NCBI GenBank assembly: GCA_016718875.1
Contig: JADKBL010000011.1
Span: forward strand, 30,521 to 94,520
Length of the DNA: 64,000 nt
Direction: 5' to 3'
Origin: Bacteroidota bacterium
GTDB taxonomy: Bacteria; Bacteroidota; Bacteroidia; Bacteroidales; VadinHA17
Made by a program: the position numbers and the translations under genes. The notes under the pieces were generated by a model. It saw only the letters and a list, made by a program, of their open reading frames with translations, did no database searches and had not been told where the DNA came from. Below, piece by piece: positions 7,179 through 17,259 of the stretch (position 1 is its first letter; each line of letters opens with the position of its first letter).

Positions 7179-8981
7179 ATGCAGACTGAAGAATTAAAGG
7201 CTAATTACAGGAAAGCTGCTGAAGGGTTCAGAGTATTGGCTCAAAGTGAAGAGCGAAGAATGGTAATACTGTCAGTCCTCAGGCTTTTATGCTTTTTCGG
7301 AGGTATAGTTCTGAGCTGGCTTGGATTCACTTTAAATATTACTGTTGGTGTTTCTGTCCTGCTTTTGTCTATAATACTTTTTCTCTGGCTTCTCAGGGCA
7401 TATTCGGAGCATACCGATAGAAGAGATTTTCTATACAACCTGTCGGAGATAAATTCCAGGGAAGCCTCGGCTCTGTCTGGCGATCTGGAAGGCTTTGCAG
7501 CAGGGGAGGAGTTTGCAGACATTGATCATCCTTTTTCCAATGATACCGACCTGTTCGGAAAGGCATCACTTTTCAGATATATCAACCGCACCGTTACAAG
7601 TTACGGAAGGGAGATCCTGGCAGGATGGCTTTCTGACCCTTTTCAGCTTGCTTCAGATCTTGCAAAGAGACAGGAGGTCATAAAGGAGCTTGCCGGAAAG
7701 GAAAAATGGAGGCATGAATTCATGGCCTCAGGGTATAAAAACGGACTTGAAAAGAAGGAGATTGAGACACTTCTTGCCTGGCTTAATGAAAAAGACGACA
7801 ATACCGGATCTATTCTGAGAAAATACCTGTTATTTATTCTTCCCGGAGCCGCTGTTATTTCACTAATTCTGGTTATTGCCGGTTTTTTGCATTATTCAGT
7901 TTTCACCTTCATCTTTCTTATAAACCTTTTCTATGTCTTCTCAGGTGTAAAAAATACCAACAGGATACATAATGCACTTTCCAGGAAGTACTACTATCTC
8001 TCATCTATGAAGAGTCTGCTCAGATCGTTTGATAATGAGGGCTTTAATTCAGAGTTGCTGAAAGAAGTAAAATCTAATCTCTCTGGTAAGGGGGTTTCAG
8101 CAGCAGCATCGGTAAAAGAACTGGAGCGGCTTATCCAGACATTCGACAGCAGGCTGAACCTGCTTGTAAGCTTTGCGCTAAACGGCTTGCTGTTATGGGA
8201 TTATCACAGCGTCAGGCAGCTGGGAGAGTGGAAAGCCAGGTATGGCAGGTATTTTCCGGTATGGCTTGAAATGCTCGGAAGAATTGATGCTTTCATCAGC
8301 ATAGGGAACTATGGATTTAACAACCCTTCCTATGTGTTTCCGTCATTGTCGGAAGGTACCGTTATGTTTTCGGCAACAAAACTTGGTCATCCGCTCATTG
8401 CTGCTGATGAAAGAGTTTCAAATGATTTTGAATTAGCCGCCAAAGGAAGAATCTGCGTAATTACAGGAGCAAATATGGCTGGCAAGAGCACATTTCTTCG
8501 CACGATGGCTGTAAATTATATCCTTGCAATGACAGGAGCACCTGTCTGTGCCACTGAGCTTAGGTTTTCACCGGTTAAGCTTTTCACCAGCATGAGGACA
8601 ACTGATTCACTCTCAAATCACGAGTCATATTTCTATGCTGAACTGAAGAGGCTGAGACTTCTGAAGTCAGAGGTGGAAAATGGGGAACCGGTATTATTTA
8701 TACTTGATGAAATACTTAAAGGAACTAATTCGGCTGATAAGAGCCTTGGTTCAAAACTTTTTGTAAAAAGGCTTATTGAATCAGGAGGAACAGGGCTAAT
8801 AGCAACCCATGACATCTCACTTGGTGAACTGGAATCTGATTATCCGGGTAAAGTGTTCAATAAATGCTTTGAGGTTGAGATAGATGGGGAAAATATCAGG
8901 TTCGATTATATTCTTCGCGACGGAGTTACGCATAAGATGAATGCTGCACTACTCATGAAACAGATGGGAATTTTAGATTAA
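7179..8981 (+). CDS. MutS-family ATPase with membrane segments
   Basis: The C-terminal third is a MutS core ATPase: Walker A GANMAGKSTFLRT near residues 428-440, then SMRTTDSLSNHESYFYAELKR, then a Walker B region with FILDEILKGTN and the ATHD motif. The mismatch-recognition domain and the Phe-X-Glu motif of MutS1 are absent. Instead there are two hydrophobic pairs, about residues 29-71 and 210-250, that look like membrane helices. At 600 residues this is a short MutS relative, distinct from MutS1 and from Smr-bearing MutS2. Proteins of this kind are common in Bacteroidetes and are usually annotated only as MutS-related. The start is 4 bases after the upstream gene. Its job is unknown to me. 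Confidence 0.85.
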   Translation: MQTEELKANYRKAAEGFRVLAQSEERRMVILSVLRLLCFFGGIVLSWLGFTLNITVGVSVLLLSIILFLWLLRAYSEHTDRRDFLYNLSEINSREASALSGDLEGFAAGEEFADIDHPFSNDTDLFGKASLFRYINRTVTSYGREILAGWLSDPFQLASDLAKRQEVIKELAGKEKWRHEFMASGYKNGLEKKEIETLLAWLNEKDDNTGSILRKYLLFILPGAAVISLILVIAGFLHYSVFTFIFLINLFYVFSGVKNTNRIHNALSRKYYYLSSMKSLLRSFDNEGFNSELLKEVKSNLSGKGVSAAASVKELERLIQTFDSRLNLLVSFALNGLLLWDYHSVRQLGEWKARYGRYFPVWLEMLGRIDAFISIGNYGFNNPSYVFPSLSEGTVMFSATKLGHPLIAADERVSNDFELAAKGRICVITGANMAGKSTFLRTMAVNYILAMTGAPVCATELRFSPVKLFTSMRTTDSLSNHESYFYAELKRLRLLKSEVENGEPVLFILDEILKGTNSADKSLGSKLFVKRLIESGGTGLIATHDISLGELESDYPGKVFNKCFEVEIDGENIRFDYILRDGVTHKMNAALLMKQMGILD

Positions 8982-9126
8982 ACCGGACTTTTATCAACAA
9001 ATTAGGAATTCTGTTTTTCTGAATAACTGGCTGAATCATTTGTAAATGTAGAGGTTGAGGGGAATAGTGTGCCAAAAAACATCCTGATTGTTGAAAAATT
9101 CAGAAAAAAGGCCACCTTCTAATTGT

Positions 9127-9134
9127 TATATTTG
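9127..9134 (+). promoter_or_regulatory. Bacteroidetes -7 box for parE
   Basis: TATATTTG matches TAnnTTTG fully and lies 17 bases before the ATG at 9151. It supports that ATG as the parE start instead of the longer frame from 9088, because a promoter box would otherwise be inside the coding region. No clear -33 element was found. Confidence 0.55.
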
Positions 9135-9150
9135 CGCAAATTTTACCAAA

Positions 9151-10921
9151 ATGTCAGTCGCTTATTCTGAAGAACATATTAAGACGCTTGAATGGCGGGA
9201 ACATATCAGGCTAAGGCCGGGTATGTATATTGGAAAGCTCGGCGACGGTTCATCACAGGATGACGGAGTCTATGTACTTCTGAAAGAGGTTATGGATAAT
9301 GCCATCGATGAATATATGATGGGTAACGGGAAGAAGATTGATGTATCCATAACAGGCAGGGAAGTAAGGGTGCGTGATTTTGGAAGGGGTATCCCGCTTG
9401 GTAAGCTCCTCGATGCTGTTTCAAAGATGAATACAGGAGCCAAGTATGATTCCAAAGCATTCAAGAAATCTGTAGGCTTGAACGGGGTTGGTGTTAAAGC
9501 AGTAAATGCTCTTTCCAGCAGGTTCATAATCAGATCGTTCCGTGAAGGACAGGTAAAGGCAATCGAGTTTGAACACGGGTTGACTAAAAAAGACCATCCG
9601 CTTGCTGCATCTCAGGAAGAAAACGGCGTAGAGGTAATTTTCGAACCGGATGAGGGAATGTTCGGCAATTATTTCTACATCTCGGAATACGTAGATTCAA
9701 TGATAAAAAACTACGTATATCTGAATGCCGGCCTGCTTATAAACTTTAACGGAAATAAGTTCATCTCCAGAAACGGGCTTGCCGACCTTCTTAATGAGAA
9801 TATGAACAAAGAGGGTCTTTACCCGCTGATCCATCTAAAGGGTGAAGATATTGAGATTGCTTTTACCCATGGGTTGCAGTATGGCGAGGACTATTACAGC
9901 TTTGTGAACGGCCAGAATACAACACAGGGAGGAACACATCTTATCGCCTTTCGCGAAGCCCTGGTAAAAACCTTCAGAGAGTTTTACAAGAAAGATTATG
10001 ATCCGGCTGATATCCGCTCCTCTATAGTTGCGGCAATAAGTATAAAGGTGGAAGAGCCGATCTTTGAATCACAGACCAAGACCAAGCTCGGATCAAAGGA
10101 TATGGGTCCGGAAGGGCCGTCAGTAAGGAACTTCATTACAGAGTTCATTAAAAAGCAGCTTGATGATTATTTGCATAAAAATTCAGAGACAGCAAGAATA
10201 ATCCTCAAGAAGATACAGGATGCAGAAAAGGAGAGAAAGGCTATTTCCTCAATTCAAAAGCTGGCAAGGGACAGGGCAAAGAAAGTCAGTCTTCATAATA
10301 AGAAGCTTCGTGATTGCAGGACACATTACAATTCGAATGATGCAAACAAGCTTGACTCGACAATTTTCATAACTGAAGGAGACTCTGCAAGCGGTTCAAT
10401 TACAAAATCGAGAAACGTTGAGACACAGGCTGTTTTCAGCCTGAGGGGCAAACCATTGAACTCATTCGGGCTTACGAAGAAGATTGTTTATGAGAACGAA
10501 GAATTTAACCTTTTGCAGGCTGCTCTTAATATTGAAGACGGGATTGAGAATCTGAGATATAACAATGTTGTGGGTGAGAAAGGGACACGTTTACATTCTT
10601 CAAACACCTCTCTTCCGTGTCAGGAACAAGAAAGATACAAAATACTGTTATTCGCCTGAGGAAAAATCAAAAGCTATAAAGTCCCTTGGTCCAAGTCCGG
10701 AAATTACAAGGTTTAAAGGTCTTGGCGAAATATCCCCGATGAGTTTAAGAATTTTATAGGGGAAAGATATGAGGCTTGAGCCTGTGCGTATGAAAAAAGA
10801 CGATGTTGTTAACGGTTATTTTGAATTCTATATGGGCAAGAATACACCTGAAAGACAGGATTTTATTATAGATAATCTCAAGATTGAGGAGGATAAGCTG
10901 GAAGAGGAATTCCAGGCATAG
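9151..10921 (+). CDS. parE: DNA topoisomerase IV subunit B (ParE), disrupted near its TOPRIM motif
   Basis: This is the ATPase subunit of a type IIA topoisomerase that unlinks daughter chromosomes together with ParC just downstream. The GHKL ATPase is visible from LRPGMYIGKL through EVMDNAIDEY and VGLNGVGVKAVNALS. The TOPRIM domain begins with ITEGDSASG. After LRYNNVV near 10565 the frame jumps and resumes at VRKGHVYILQTPLF. Compared with the family, about 27 residues are missing, including the DxD metal-binding motif; this equals a loss of roughly 80 bases. Two more one-base shifts follow, near 10734-10738 (CCCCG) and 10761-10765 (GGAAA). The last 50 codons, from ATG 10769 to TAG 10921, are intact. 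The start at 9151 (MSVAYSEEHIKTLEW) fits homologues better than 9088. An essential gene broken three times in 200 bases suggests poor sequence here, but real loss cannot be excluded. Confidence 0.9.
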
Positions 10922-10946
10922 AAACACCTGATTGCGGTTACAGAAT

Positions 10947-13559
10947 ATGGAAGATAAAGATCTCGAACTGGATAATATTGATGGTGGTAAACCGGTACCT
11001 GAAGGGCCGGTTGCACTTCATTCCGTTACAGCTTTGTCGGGAATGTACAAGGATTGGTTTCTCGATTATGCATCCTATGTAATTCTTGAAAGAGCTGTTC
11101 CGCATCTCAACGACGGTCTTAAACCGGTACAGAGGCGCATCCTGCATTCAATGAAGCGGATGGATGACGGCCGGTATAATAAAGTGGCCAACATCATCGG
11201 GCACACAATGCAGTTTCACCCTCATGGTGATGCCTCTATTGGTGATGCACTCGTTCAGCTGGGACAAAAAGAGCTGCTGGTAGATGCACAGGGAAACTGG
11301 GGTAACCTGCTTACCGGTGACGGTGCTGCTGCACCGAGATATATTGAGGCCAGGCTCTCCAAGTTTGCTCTTGAGGTGGTTTTCAATCATAAAACAACAG
11401 ACTGGAAATCATCCTACGACGGCCGTAACAAAGAACCTTTAACCCTTCCCGTAAAATTTCCGCTGCTTCTGGCGCAGGGAGGAGAGGGAATAGCCGTTGG
11501 TCTTGCTTCAAAAATTCTTCCTCATAACTTTAACGAACTTATTGATGCTTCTATAGATTACCTGCAGGGAAAGGATTTTGTTATCTACCCCGATTTTCCG
11601 ACCGGAGGAATGATTGACGTGTCAAAATATAATGACGGGCAGCGCGGAGGAGTTGTCAAGGTAAGGGCCAAGATAGAGAAAGTTGATAAGAAAGAGCTGG
11701 TTATCACTGAAATACCTTTTGGAAAAACGACCAGTACACTTATCGAATCAATCATTAAGGCTAATGATAAAGGCAAGATCAAGATTAAAAAGATAGATGA
11801 CAATACCTCATCTGATGTTGAGATTGTCGTCCATCTTGTTCCTGGCGTCTCACCTGATAAAACTATCGATGCCCTTTACGCACTGACCGATTGCGAATAT
11901 TCAATTTCCCCGAATACATGTGTTATAGTTGACGACAAACCCTCCTTCATGGGCGTCAGTACAATTCTCAAACATTCTGCCGATAAAACAGTTGAACTGC
12001 TGAAACTGGAACTCGAAATCAGAATGTCTGAACTCCAGGAAGAATGGCATATGTCGTCGCTGGAAAAGATATTTATTGAAAAACGGATCTATCGCGACAT
12101 TGAGGAGGTTGAAACATGGGAAGGTGTAATTCTGGCGATAGACAAAGGATTAAAACCTTACAAGAAGCTACTTCTCAGGGAAGTTACACGTGAAGATATT
12201 GTGCAGCTCACTGAAATAAAGATTAAGAGGATCTCGAAATTCGATGTTAAAAAAGCAGATGAGCATATAAAAGGGATTGAAACAGAGCTGGATGAGGTGA
12301 AGAACCACCTTAAGAACATGATCCCATATGCAATAAATTATTTCAAACAAATTAAGAAGAAATACGGCAAAGGGAAGGAAAGAAAAACCGAGATCCGAAG
12401 CTTTGATACAATTGAAGCAACCAAAGTTGTTGCCAACAATGCCAAGCTTTATATCAATTACAAAGAGGGATTTTTAGGTACCGGTCTGAAGAAGGATGAG
12501 TTTATTTGTGACTGCTCAGATATAGATGATGTAATTGTTATTCGGAAAGACGGGGTTTATCTCATCACAAAAGTTTCAGAAAAGGTCTTTGTGGGAAGTG
12601 ATATCCTATATGCCCAGATCTTTATCAAAAATGACGAAAGGACAATTTATAATATTGTATATCAGGATGGTAAGGATGGTCCTCTTCTTGCTAAAAGATG
12701 TTCTATTTCCGGGCTTACCCGTGACAAGGAATATAATCTTACAAGGGGAACCCAGGGATCAAAAATAGTTTACCTGAGTGTCAATCCCAACGGAGAGGCT
12801 GAAGTAATCAGGATTCATCATAAACCCAAAGCCAGGCTTAAGAAGCTGGTCTTTGAATTTGATTTCGGGCAGCTGAATATAAAGGGCAAATCCTCAATGG
12901 GCAATATCCTTACAAGGAATCCAATCCACAAAATTGCGCTCAAGGAAAAAGGTCTGTCAACCCTTGGAGGAAGAAAGATTTGGTTTGATGATGCGGTTTT
13001 CAGACTTAATGTTGATGGAAGGGGCACCTTCCTTGGCGAGTTCAGCGCTGACGACAAGATACAGGTAATTACTAAAAACGGATTTTTCAGAATTACAGGG
13101 TTTGATCTTTCAAATCATTTTGAAGACAATATTCTGCTCATTGAAAAGTATAAGCCGGGGAAAGTTTACTCAGCTGTATACTGGGATGCAGAACAGAAGT
13201 TCTATTATCTGAAGCGGTTCATGATTGAAGAGTCGGAAAAGCTTCAATGCTTTGTAAACGAGGATCCTGAATCGAAGCTGATCAGTCTCACAGAGGTTGA
13301 ATATCCGCGACTTGAGATTCACTTCGGAGGCAAGCATAAAACACGTGATAATGAGATTATTGAGGTAGCTGAGTTCATCGGAGTAAAAAGCTACAAAGCC
13401 AAAGGGAAGAGACTTACCAGTTATATGGTTGACAATATCAAGGAGATTGAACCTGTTGTGAAGAAGGAATCAGAACCTCCGGTTACAGAAAAGGATGACG
13501 AAACTCATCCTCAAACCGGGGCGCACGATGATCCGGCCCAGATGAAGCTAGAGCTGTAA
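10947..13559 (+). CDS. parC: DNA topoisomerase IV subunit A (ParC)
   Basis: This is the DNA breakage-reunion subunit that pairs with ParE. The catalytic tyrosine is in AAPRYIEARLS, residue 132 counted from the ATG at 10947. It is preceded by the GDGAAAP loop and by HPHGDASIGDALV, the winged-helix DNA-binding segment. Coiled-coil tower residues follow and the C-terminal half is the beta-pinwheel, then an acidic, low-complexity tail. A TTG five codons upstream could also start the frame, but ATG 10947 is preferred. The gene starts 25 bases after parE and overlaps aroK by one base (TAATG). Unlike parE, it is fully intact. Confidence 0.93.
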   Translation: MEDKDLELDNIDGGKPVPEGPVALHSVTALSGMYKDWFLDYASYVILERAVPHLNDGLKPVQRRILHSMKRMDDGRYNKVANIIGHTMQFHPHGDASIGDALVQLGQKELLVDAQGNWGNLLTGDGAAAPRYIEARLSKFALEVVFNHKTTDWKSSYDGRNKEPLTLPVKFPLLLAQGGEGIAVGLASKILPHNFNELIDASIDYLQGKDFVIYPDFPTGGMIDVSKYNDGQRGGVVKVRAKIEKVDKKELVITEIPFGKTTSTLIESIIKANDKGKIKIKKIDDNTSSDVEIVVHLVPGVSPDKTIDALYALTDCEYSISPNTCVIVDDKPSFMGVSTILKHSADKTVELLKLELEIRMSELQEEWHMSSLEKIFIEKRIYRDIEEVETWEGVILAIDKGLKPYKKLLLREVTREDIVQLTEIKIKRISKFDVKKADEHIKGIETELDEVKNHLKNMIPYAINYFKQIKKKYGKGKERKTEIRSFDTIEATKVVANNAKLYINYKEGFLGTGLKKDEFICDCSDIDDVIVIRKDGVYLITKVSEKVFVGSDILYAQIFIKNDERTIYNIVYQDGKDGPLLAKRCSISGLTRDKEYNLTRGTQGSKIVYLSVNPNGEAEVIRIHHKPKARLKKLVFEFDFGQLNIKGKSSMGNILTRNPIHKIALKEKGLSTLGGRKIWFDDAVFRLNVDGRGTFLGEFSADDKIQVITKNGFFRITGFDLSNHFEDNILLIEKYKPGKVYSAVYWDAEQKFYYLKRFMIEESEKLQCFVNEDPESKLISLTEVEYPRLEIHFGGKHKTRDNEIIEVAEFIGVKSYKAKGKRLTSYMVDNIKEIEPVVKKESEPPVTEKDDETHPQTGAHDDPAQMKLEL

Positions 13560-14086
13560 TGTCAGACAACCACATTGTCTATATCATTGGTTTTATGGGA
13601 AGCGGCAAATCCACCGCAGGAAGGAATCTGGCCGAGTCTCTTGGATGGTCATTTATTGATCTTGACCATAAAATTGAGGAACATACAGGAATGAAAATAC
13701 CTGAAATCTTTTCCAGGTATGGAGAGGATCATTTCAGAGAAATAGAATCTTTGATGCTCAGATCTATAGCTCCTGATTCGAATACAGTTGTGGCAACCGG
13801 AGGTGGTGCTCCATGCTATAACGACAATATGAAATTCATGCTCAAAACCGGCCTTACAATATATTTAGAACTAACACCGGCACAGCTTGCAGATAGGCTG
13901 AGAGGATCATCTGACGAGAGGCCACTGATTAAAAATATGCAGGGAGAAGAGCTTCTTCATTATATCGAAAACAAACTATCAGAAAGGTCAGAATGGTATC
14001 AAAAATCTCACATTATTCAGAATGGTTTTGATCCGGACATCCATGACCTTCATTATCTGGTCAAATTAAACCTTGATTTGCAGTAA
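13559..14086 (+). CDS. aroK: Shikimate kinase
   Basis: AroK phosphorylates shikimate at the 3-hydroxyl, the fifth step of chorismate synthesis. The P-loop GFMGSGKST is at residues 11-19, the shikimate-binding aspartate lies in FIDLDHKIEE, ATGGGAP is the conserved glycine motif, and DERPLI marks the LID region. The 175-residue length is normal. Its ATG overlaps the parC stop by one base, which points to translational coupling. The pairing with topoisomerase genes appears to be simple gene order without shared function. Confidence 0.95.
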   Translation: MSDNHIVYIIGFMGSGKSTAGRNLAESLGWSFIDLDHKIEEHTGMKIPEIFSRYGEDHFREIESLMLRSIAPDSNTVVATGGGAPCYNDNMKFMLKTGLTIYLELTPAQLADRLRGSSDERPLIKNMQGEELLHYIENKLSERSEWYQKSHIIQNGFDPDIHDLHYLVKLNLDLQ

Positions 14087-14207
14087 TGTTGACCTTTTTA
14101 ATTCTGATCTAAAAAATTACGCAATTGGTCAAAAAAATAGGAAATCCGTAACCGTTTATGGATTAAATTACTAATTTAGTGTTCATTAAAATTCTAAAGG
14201 GGAACTA

Positions 14208-17200
14208 ATGAGAGAAAAACTGCTTTCAGCACTCGGAATTGAATCCGGTGAGGAATCGATGGTTTCAATGCTTCTTACCCAATCCGTATTTTTAGGAATA
14301 TTTTTCGGTGCCTTTGACATAAGTGCCCATTCACTTTTTCTCTCAATTTTTGACGAGAAGATGATGGCCAGGGGGTATGTGGTTTCCGGACTTGCAGGGA
14401 TCTTCCTTACAGCTATTTACACGGGTTTACAGACAAGAATGAAATTCAGGAATTTTGCAATTTTTAACCTTGCATTTGTTACTGTTTTAAGTTTGTTACT
14501 TTGGGTTGCCATTGTTCTCTACCCTTCGAAATGGGTGATCTTTCTTGTTTTTATTATGCTTGGCCCGCTTAACATTCTGGCTGCACTCGGATTCTGGGGA
14601 ACTGCTGGCCGTCTCTTTACCCTTAGGCAGGGGAAACGACTTTTCGGACTTGTAGATGCCGGTCTTGTGGTAGGTATAATTGTTAGTTGTTACACTATTC
14701 CGGTTTTGCTGGCTTTTCAATTTGAGTCTCATAATATTCTCCTGTTAAGTGCTTTATCCGTGCTTCTTGCAACTGTAATTCAGATATTTATCGGCTCAAA
14801 TTTCAGCTTTGTGTCCGGACGTGAGGAAAAAAAGCAGGAAAACAGTGAGAAAAAGAAATCAGTTCTTACAACTTTCCGCGAAGACAGGTATACAAGGATA
14901 ATGGCAATATTTGTTGCCCTTTCTGTTATTACAGCATTCTTTATTCAGTACTCTTTTATGGCTGTCACAAGGGAACAGTATCCTTCTGAAGAGGATATGG
15001 CGAGGTTTCTTGGTATTTTTACTGGTTCAATGATGATTTTCACATTGCTGGTGAAACTTCTTGTCTTCTCATACCTCATAAGAAATTATGGACTAAGAAC
15101 CTGTCTTGCAATATCTCCACTTCTGGTTGCTGTTTTTACTGTTATTGCCATAATTATAGGGATGACAATGGGTTATACTCCTGAGGCAACAAGCGGGTTC
15201 CTGATCTTTTTCCTGCTCCTTGCACTAAGCAGGCTCTTCTCAAAATCACTCAAGGATTCTATAGAATCACCCTCATTCAAGGTTATCTATCAGACGATAG
15301 ATGAAAAGATCAGATATGAAATTCAATCTGGGATGGATGGAACAGTTAATGAAATTGCAGCACTTTCATCAGGTCTTATCCTTGCCGGTATGGGTGTTCT
15401 CAGCTTCATAAAACTCATTCACTTTTCCTGGGTACTTTTCATATTCATCATAATCTGGGTATTTGTCGCTGTAATGCTTTACAATGAGTACAGGAAATCA
15501 ATCAGGAAGGCTCTTGAAACAGGCGATAAAAAAGGTTCTGATGAGGATGCGACTATAAAGGGTGCCATGAATAACCGATTTGCTGCAGAAAGCTCTTTCA
15601 GAAAGGATTATTTTCGTCTTATTTCCGGTGACTACTCACAACTGGAAGACAATATGAGCCGGTGGTATTTCAGTAAAATCATTGATCATTCCTCTTCCGG
15701 AAATGATACAAGTATGGTTCCATTACTCAGAAAGCTTAATAATCTTAGCAGCCTGGATGAGGAAAGCCGGCGTTTGTCAGGAGAGCTTGTCAAACGGCTT
15801 GAGGAAATAGCTTCTGATGGAAGATCAGATACCGACAAGTTCATATCTGCAAGAAAAATACTTGCAGGATCAAGAATGCCGCAGACAACAGAAATACTCA
15901 GGTTATTACGTGATAACTCGCTTGAAGCAAAAAGACTGGGGATATTTATGATAGGGAAATTCAAACTTACCGACTTGCTTCCTGAGGTTTGTGAATGTCT
16001 CAATATAAAGGGTTTGGAGACAGATGCTTTCTCTGTACTTAATACCTTTGGTAACGAAGCAGGTACCGAGCTTGAAAGATTTTACCTGGCTTCCTCCGGG
16101 AATATTAGTACCAGCAAAACAATACTGCGTCTTCTTGTTAAGATTAATACTCATGAAAGCAGAATATTCCTGTTCTCCAGACTGTGGTCCAATTCACGAC
16201 AAATTAAAGAGATTGCACTCAAATGCCTGATCGGAAACAACTTCAAACCTTCAGAAGAAGAAAAGGATAAACTTCATCAGCTTATCTCAGAGACTATCGG
16301 GATCATGACATGGAATCTTTCTGCAAGAAAAAGTATCGAAAGACATAGTGATCAGGTTCTTCACGGAGTAATTGATAAAGAGATCAGCAGATGGAGAAGC
16401 TATCTTTTTGACCTTCTTTCAATCACTTATGACAGAGGTTCGGTAGTGAAGATACAGGAAAATCTTGACAGCGAAACTGTTGAGAGTGTCAATTACGCAC
16501 TGGAGATGATAGATATAGTTATTGATGATACAATCAAACAGAAACTTATAATGCTTGTAGATGCAGTTCCTGATGAGGAAAAGCTCAAAAATCTTTACCA
16601 GTTCTACCCTGTTGAAATACCTGATTATAACAAGCTAATTGAAGATATAATTAACCGCGACTATAACCTGGTTAGTATCTGGACCAAAGCAAGTGTACTC
16701 AGAAGCATTAAGGAGGTTGACGGAGAATCATTAACTGAATCGGTGGTGGCACTTCTTTTCAGCCCCGAGGAGATACTTCAGGAAGAATCGGTGAGGATAG
16801 TTGCAGCATCAGGGAAAGAGTTATATAAATCAATCGCACACAGGTTGCCGGCATCAACCAGAATAAGACTCGATAAGTTAGCCGGAGGCGAGGTTGCATC
16901 GGAAGAGTTGCTATTTGAAAAGACCAGGTTTCTTTCAGCCTGTTTCCCGGCTGTTCCTGAAGATGAAGTCATGACACTTGCTTCACATACAGAATTATAC
17001 AGGGATTTCAGTTCCCTCTCTTCTCATATTGGGGAATACTCCATGGTATGGCCGGTATTATCAAAAAGGACCACTGACAGGGTTCATATACATTATGAAG
17101 GCAGGATAAATGAAGCAGATATAAATGCCGGAATAAGCGGGATTGTTGCCTATTACACCCTTTCCCTGAATTCAGCTGAAGATTTTAATTATCAGTATCC

Positions 17201-17249
17201 CGAAAGTTCTTTTGAGATTTATAATTATATAAATACAAACGAGGTGTAA
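14208..17249 (+). CDS. Transporter-like membrane protein with long helical C-terminal region
   Basis: The first 440 residues hold about twelve hydrophobic segments arranged like a major-facilitator or ATP/ADP-translocase (Npt-type) carrier. A charged linker of lysine and glutamate near residue 205 sits in the middle of that region. The remaining 570 residues are soluble and helical, with short paired amphipathic helices that resemble HEAT-type repeats. I assign no substrate. The start ATG at 14208 is preceded by AAAGGGGAAC, an unusually clear Shine-Dalgarno for this phylum. The gene opens a same-strand block: the SpoIIE sensor phosphatase begins about 10 bases after its stop. Nucleotide transporter-like domains fused to helical repeats are known in Bacteroidetes, but their role is unclear. 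The transporter assignment is from hydrophobic pattern only. Confidence 0.75.
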   Translation: MREKLLSALGIESGEESMVSMLLTQSVFLGIFFGAFDISAHSLFLSIFDEKMMARGYVVSGLAGIFLTAIYTGLQTRMKFRNFAIFNLAFVTVLSLLLWVAIVLYPSKWVIFLVFIMLGPLNILAALGFWGTAGRLFTLRQGKRLFGLVDAGLVVGIIVSCYTIPVLLAFQFESHNILLLSALSVLLATVIQIFIGSNFSFVSGREEKKQENSEKKKSVLTTFREDRYTRIMAIFVALSVITAFFIQYSFMAVTREQYPSEEDMARFLGIFTGSMMIFTLLVKLLVFSYLIRNYGLRTCLAISPLLVAVFTVIAIIIGMTMGYTPEATSGFLIFFLLLALSRLFSKSLKDSIESPSFKVIYQTIDEKIRYEIQSGMDGTVNEIAALSSGLILAGMGVLSFIKLIHFSWVLFIFIIIWVFVAVMLYNEYRKSIRKALETGDKKGSDEDATIKGAMNNRFAAESSFRKDYFRLISGDYSQLEDNMSRWYFSKIIDHSSSGNDTSMVPLLRKLNNLSSLDEESRRLSGELVKRLEEIASDGRSDTDKFISARKILAGSRMPQTTEILRLLRDNSLEAKRLGIFMIGKFKLTDLLPEVCECLNIKGLETDAFSVLNTFGNEAGTELERFYLASSGNISTSKTILRLLVKINTHESRIFLFSRLWSNSRQIKEIALKCLIGNNFKPSEEEKDKLHQLISETIGIMTWNLSARKSIERHSDQVLHGVIDKEISRWRSYLFDLLSITYDRGSVVKIQENLDSETVESVNYALEMIDIVIDDTIKQKLIMLVDAVPDEEKLKNLYQFYPVEIPDYNKLIEDIINRDYNLVSIWTKASVLRSIKEVDGESLTESVVALLFSPEEILQEESVRIVAASGKELYKSIAHRLPASTRIRLDKLAGGEVASEELLFEKTRFLSACFPAVPEDEVMTLASHTELYRDFSSLSSHIGEYSMVWPVLSKRTTDRVHIHYEGRINEADINAGISGIVAYYTLSLNSAEDFNYQYPESSFEIYNYINTNEV

Positions 17250-17259
17250 AATTCGATCA

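Noticed and set aside
9088..9150. Longer N-terminus for ParE
   Set aside because: The extra residues do not match the family and a -7 box (9127-9134) lies inside; ATG 9151 is preferred.
10932..10946. TTG start five codons before the parC ATG
   Set aside because: A weak start codon; the ATG at 10947 gives a normal N-terminus.
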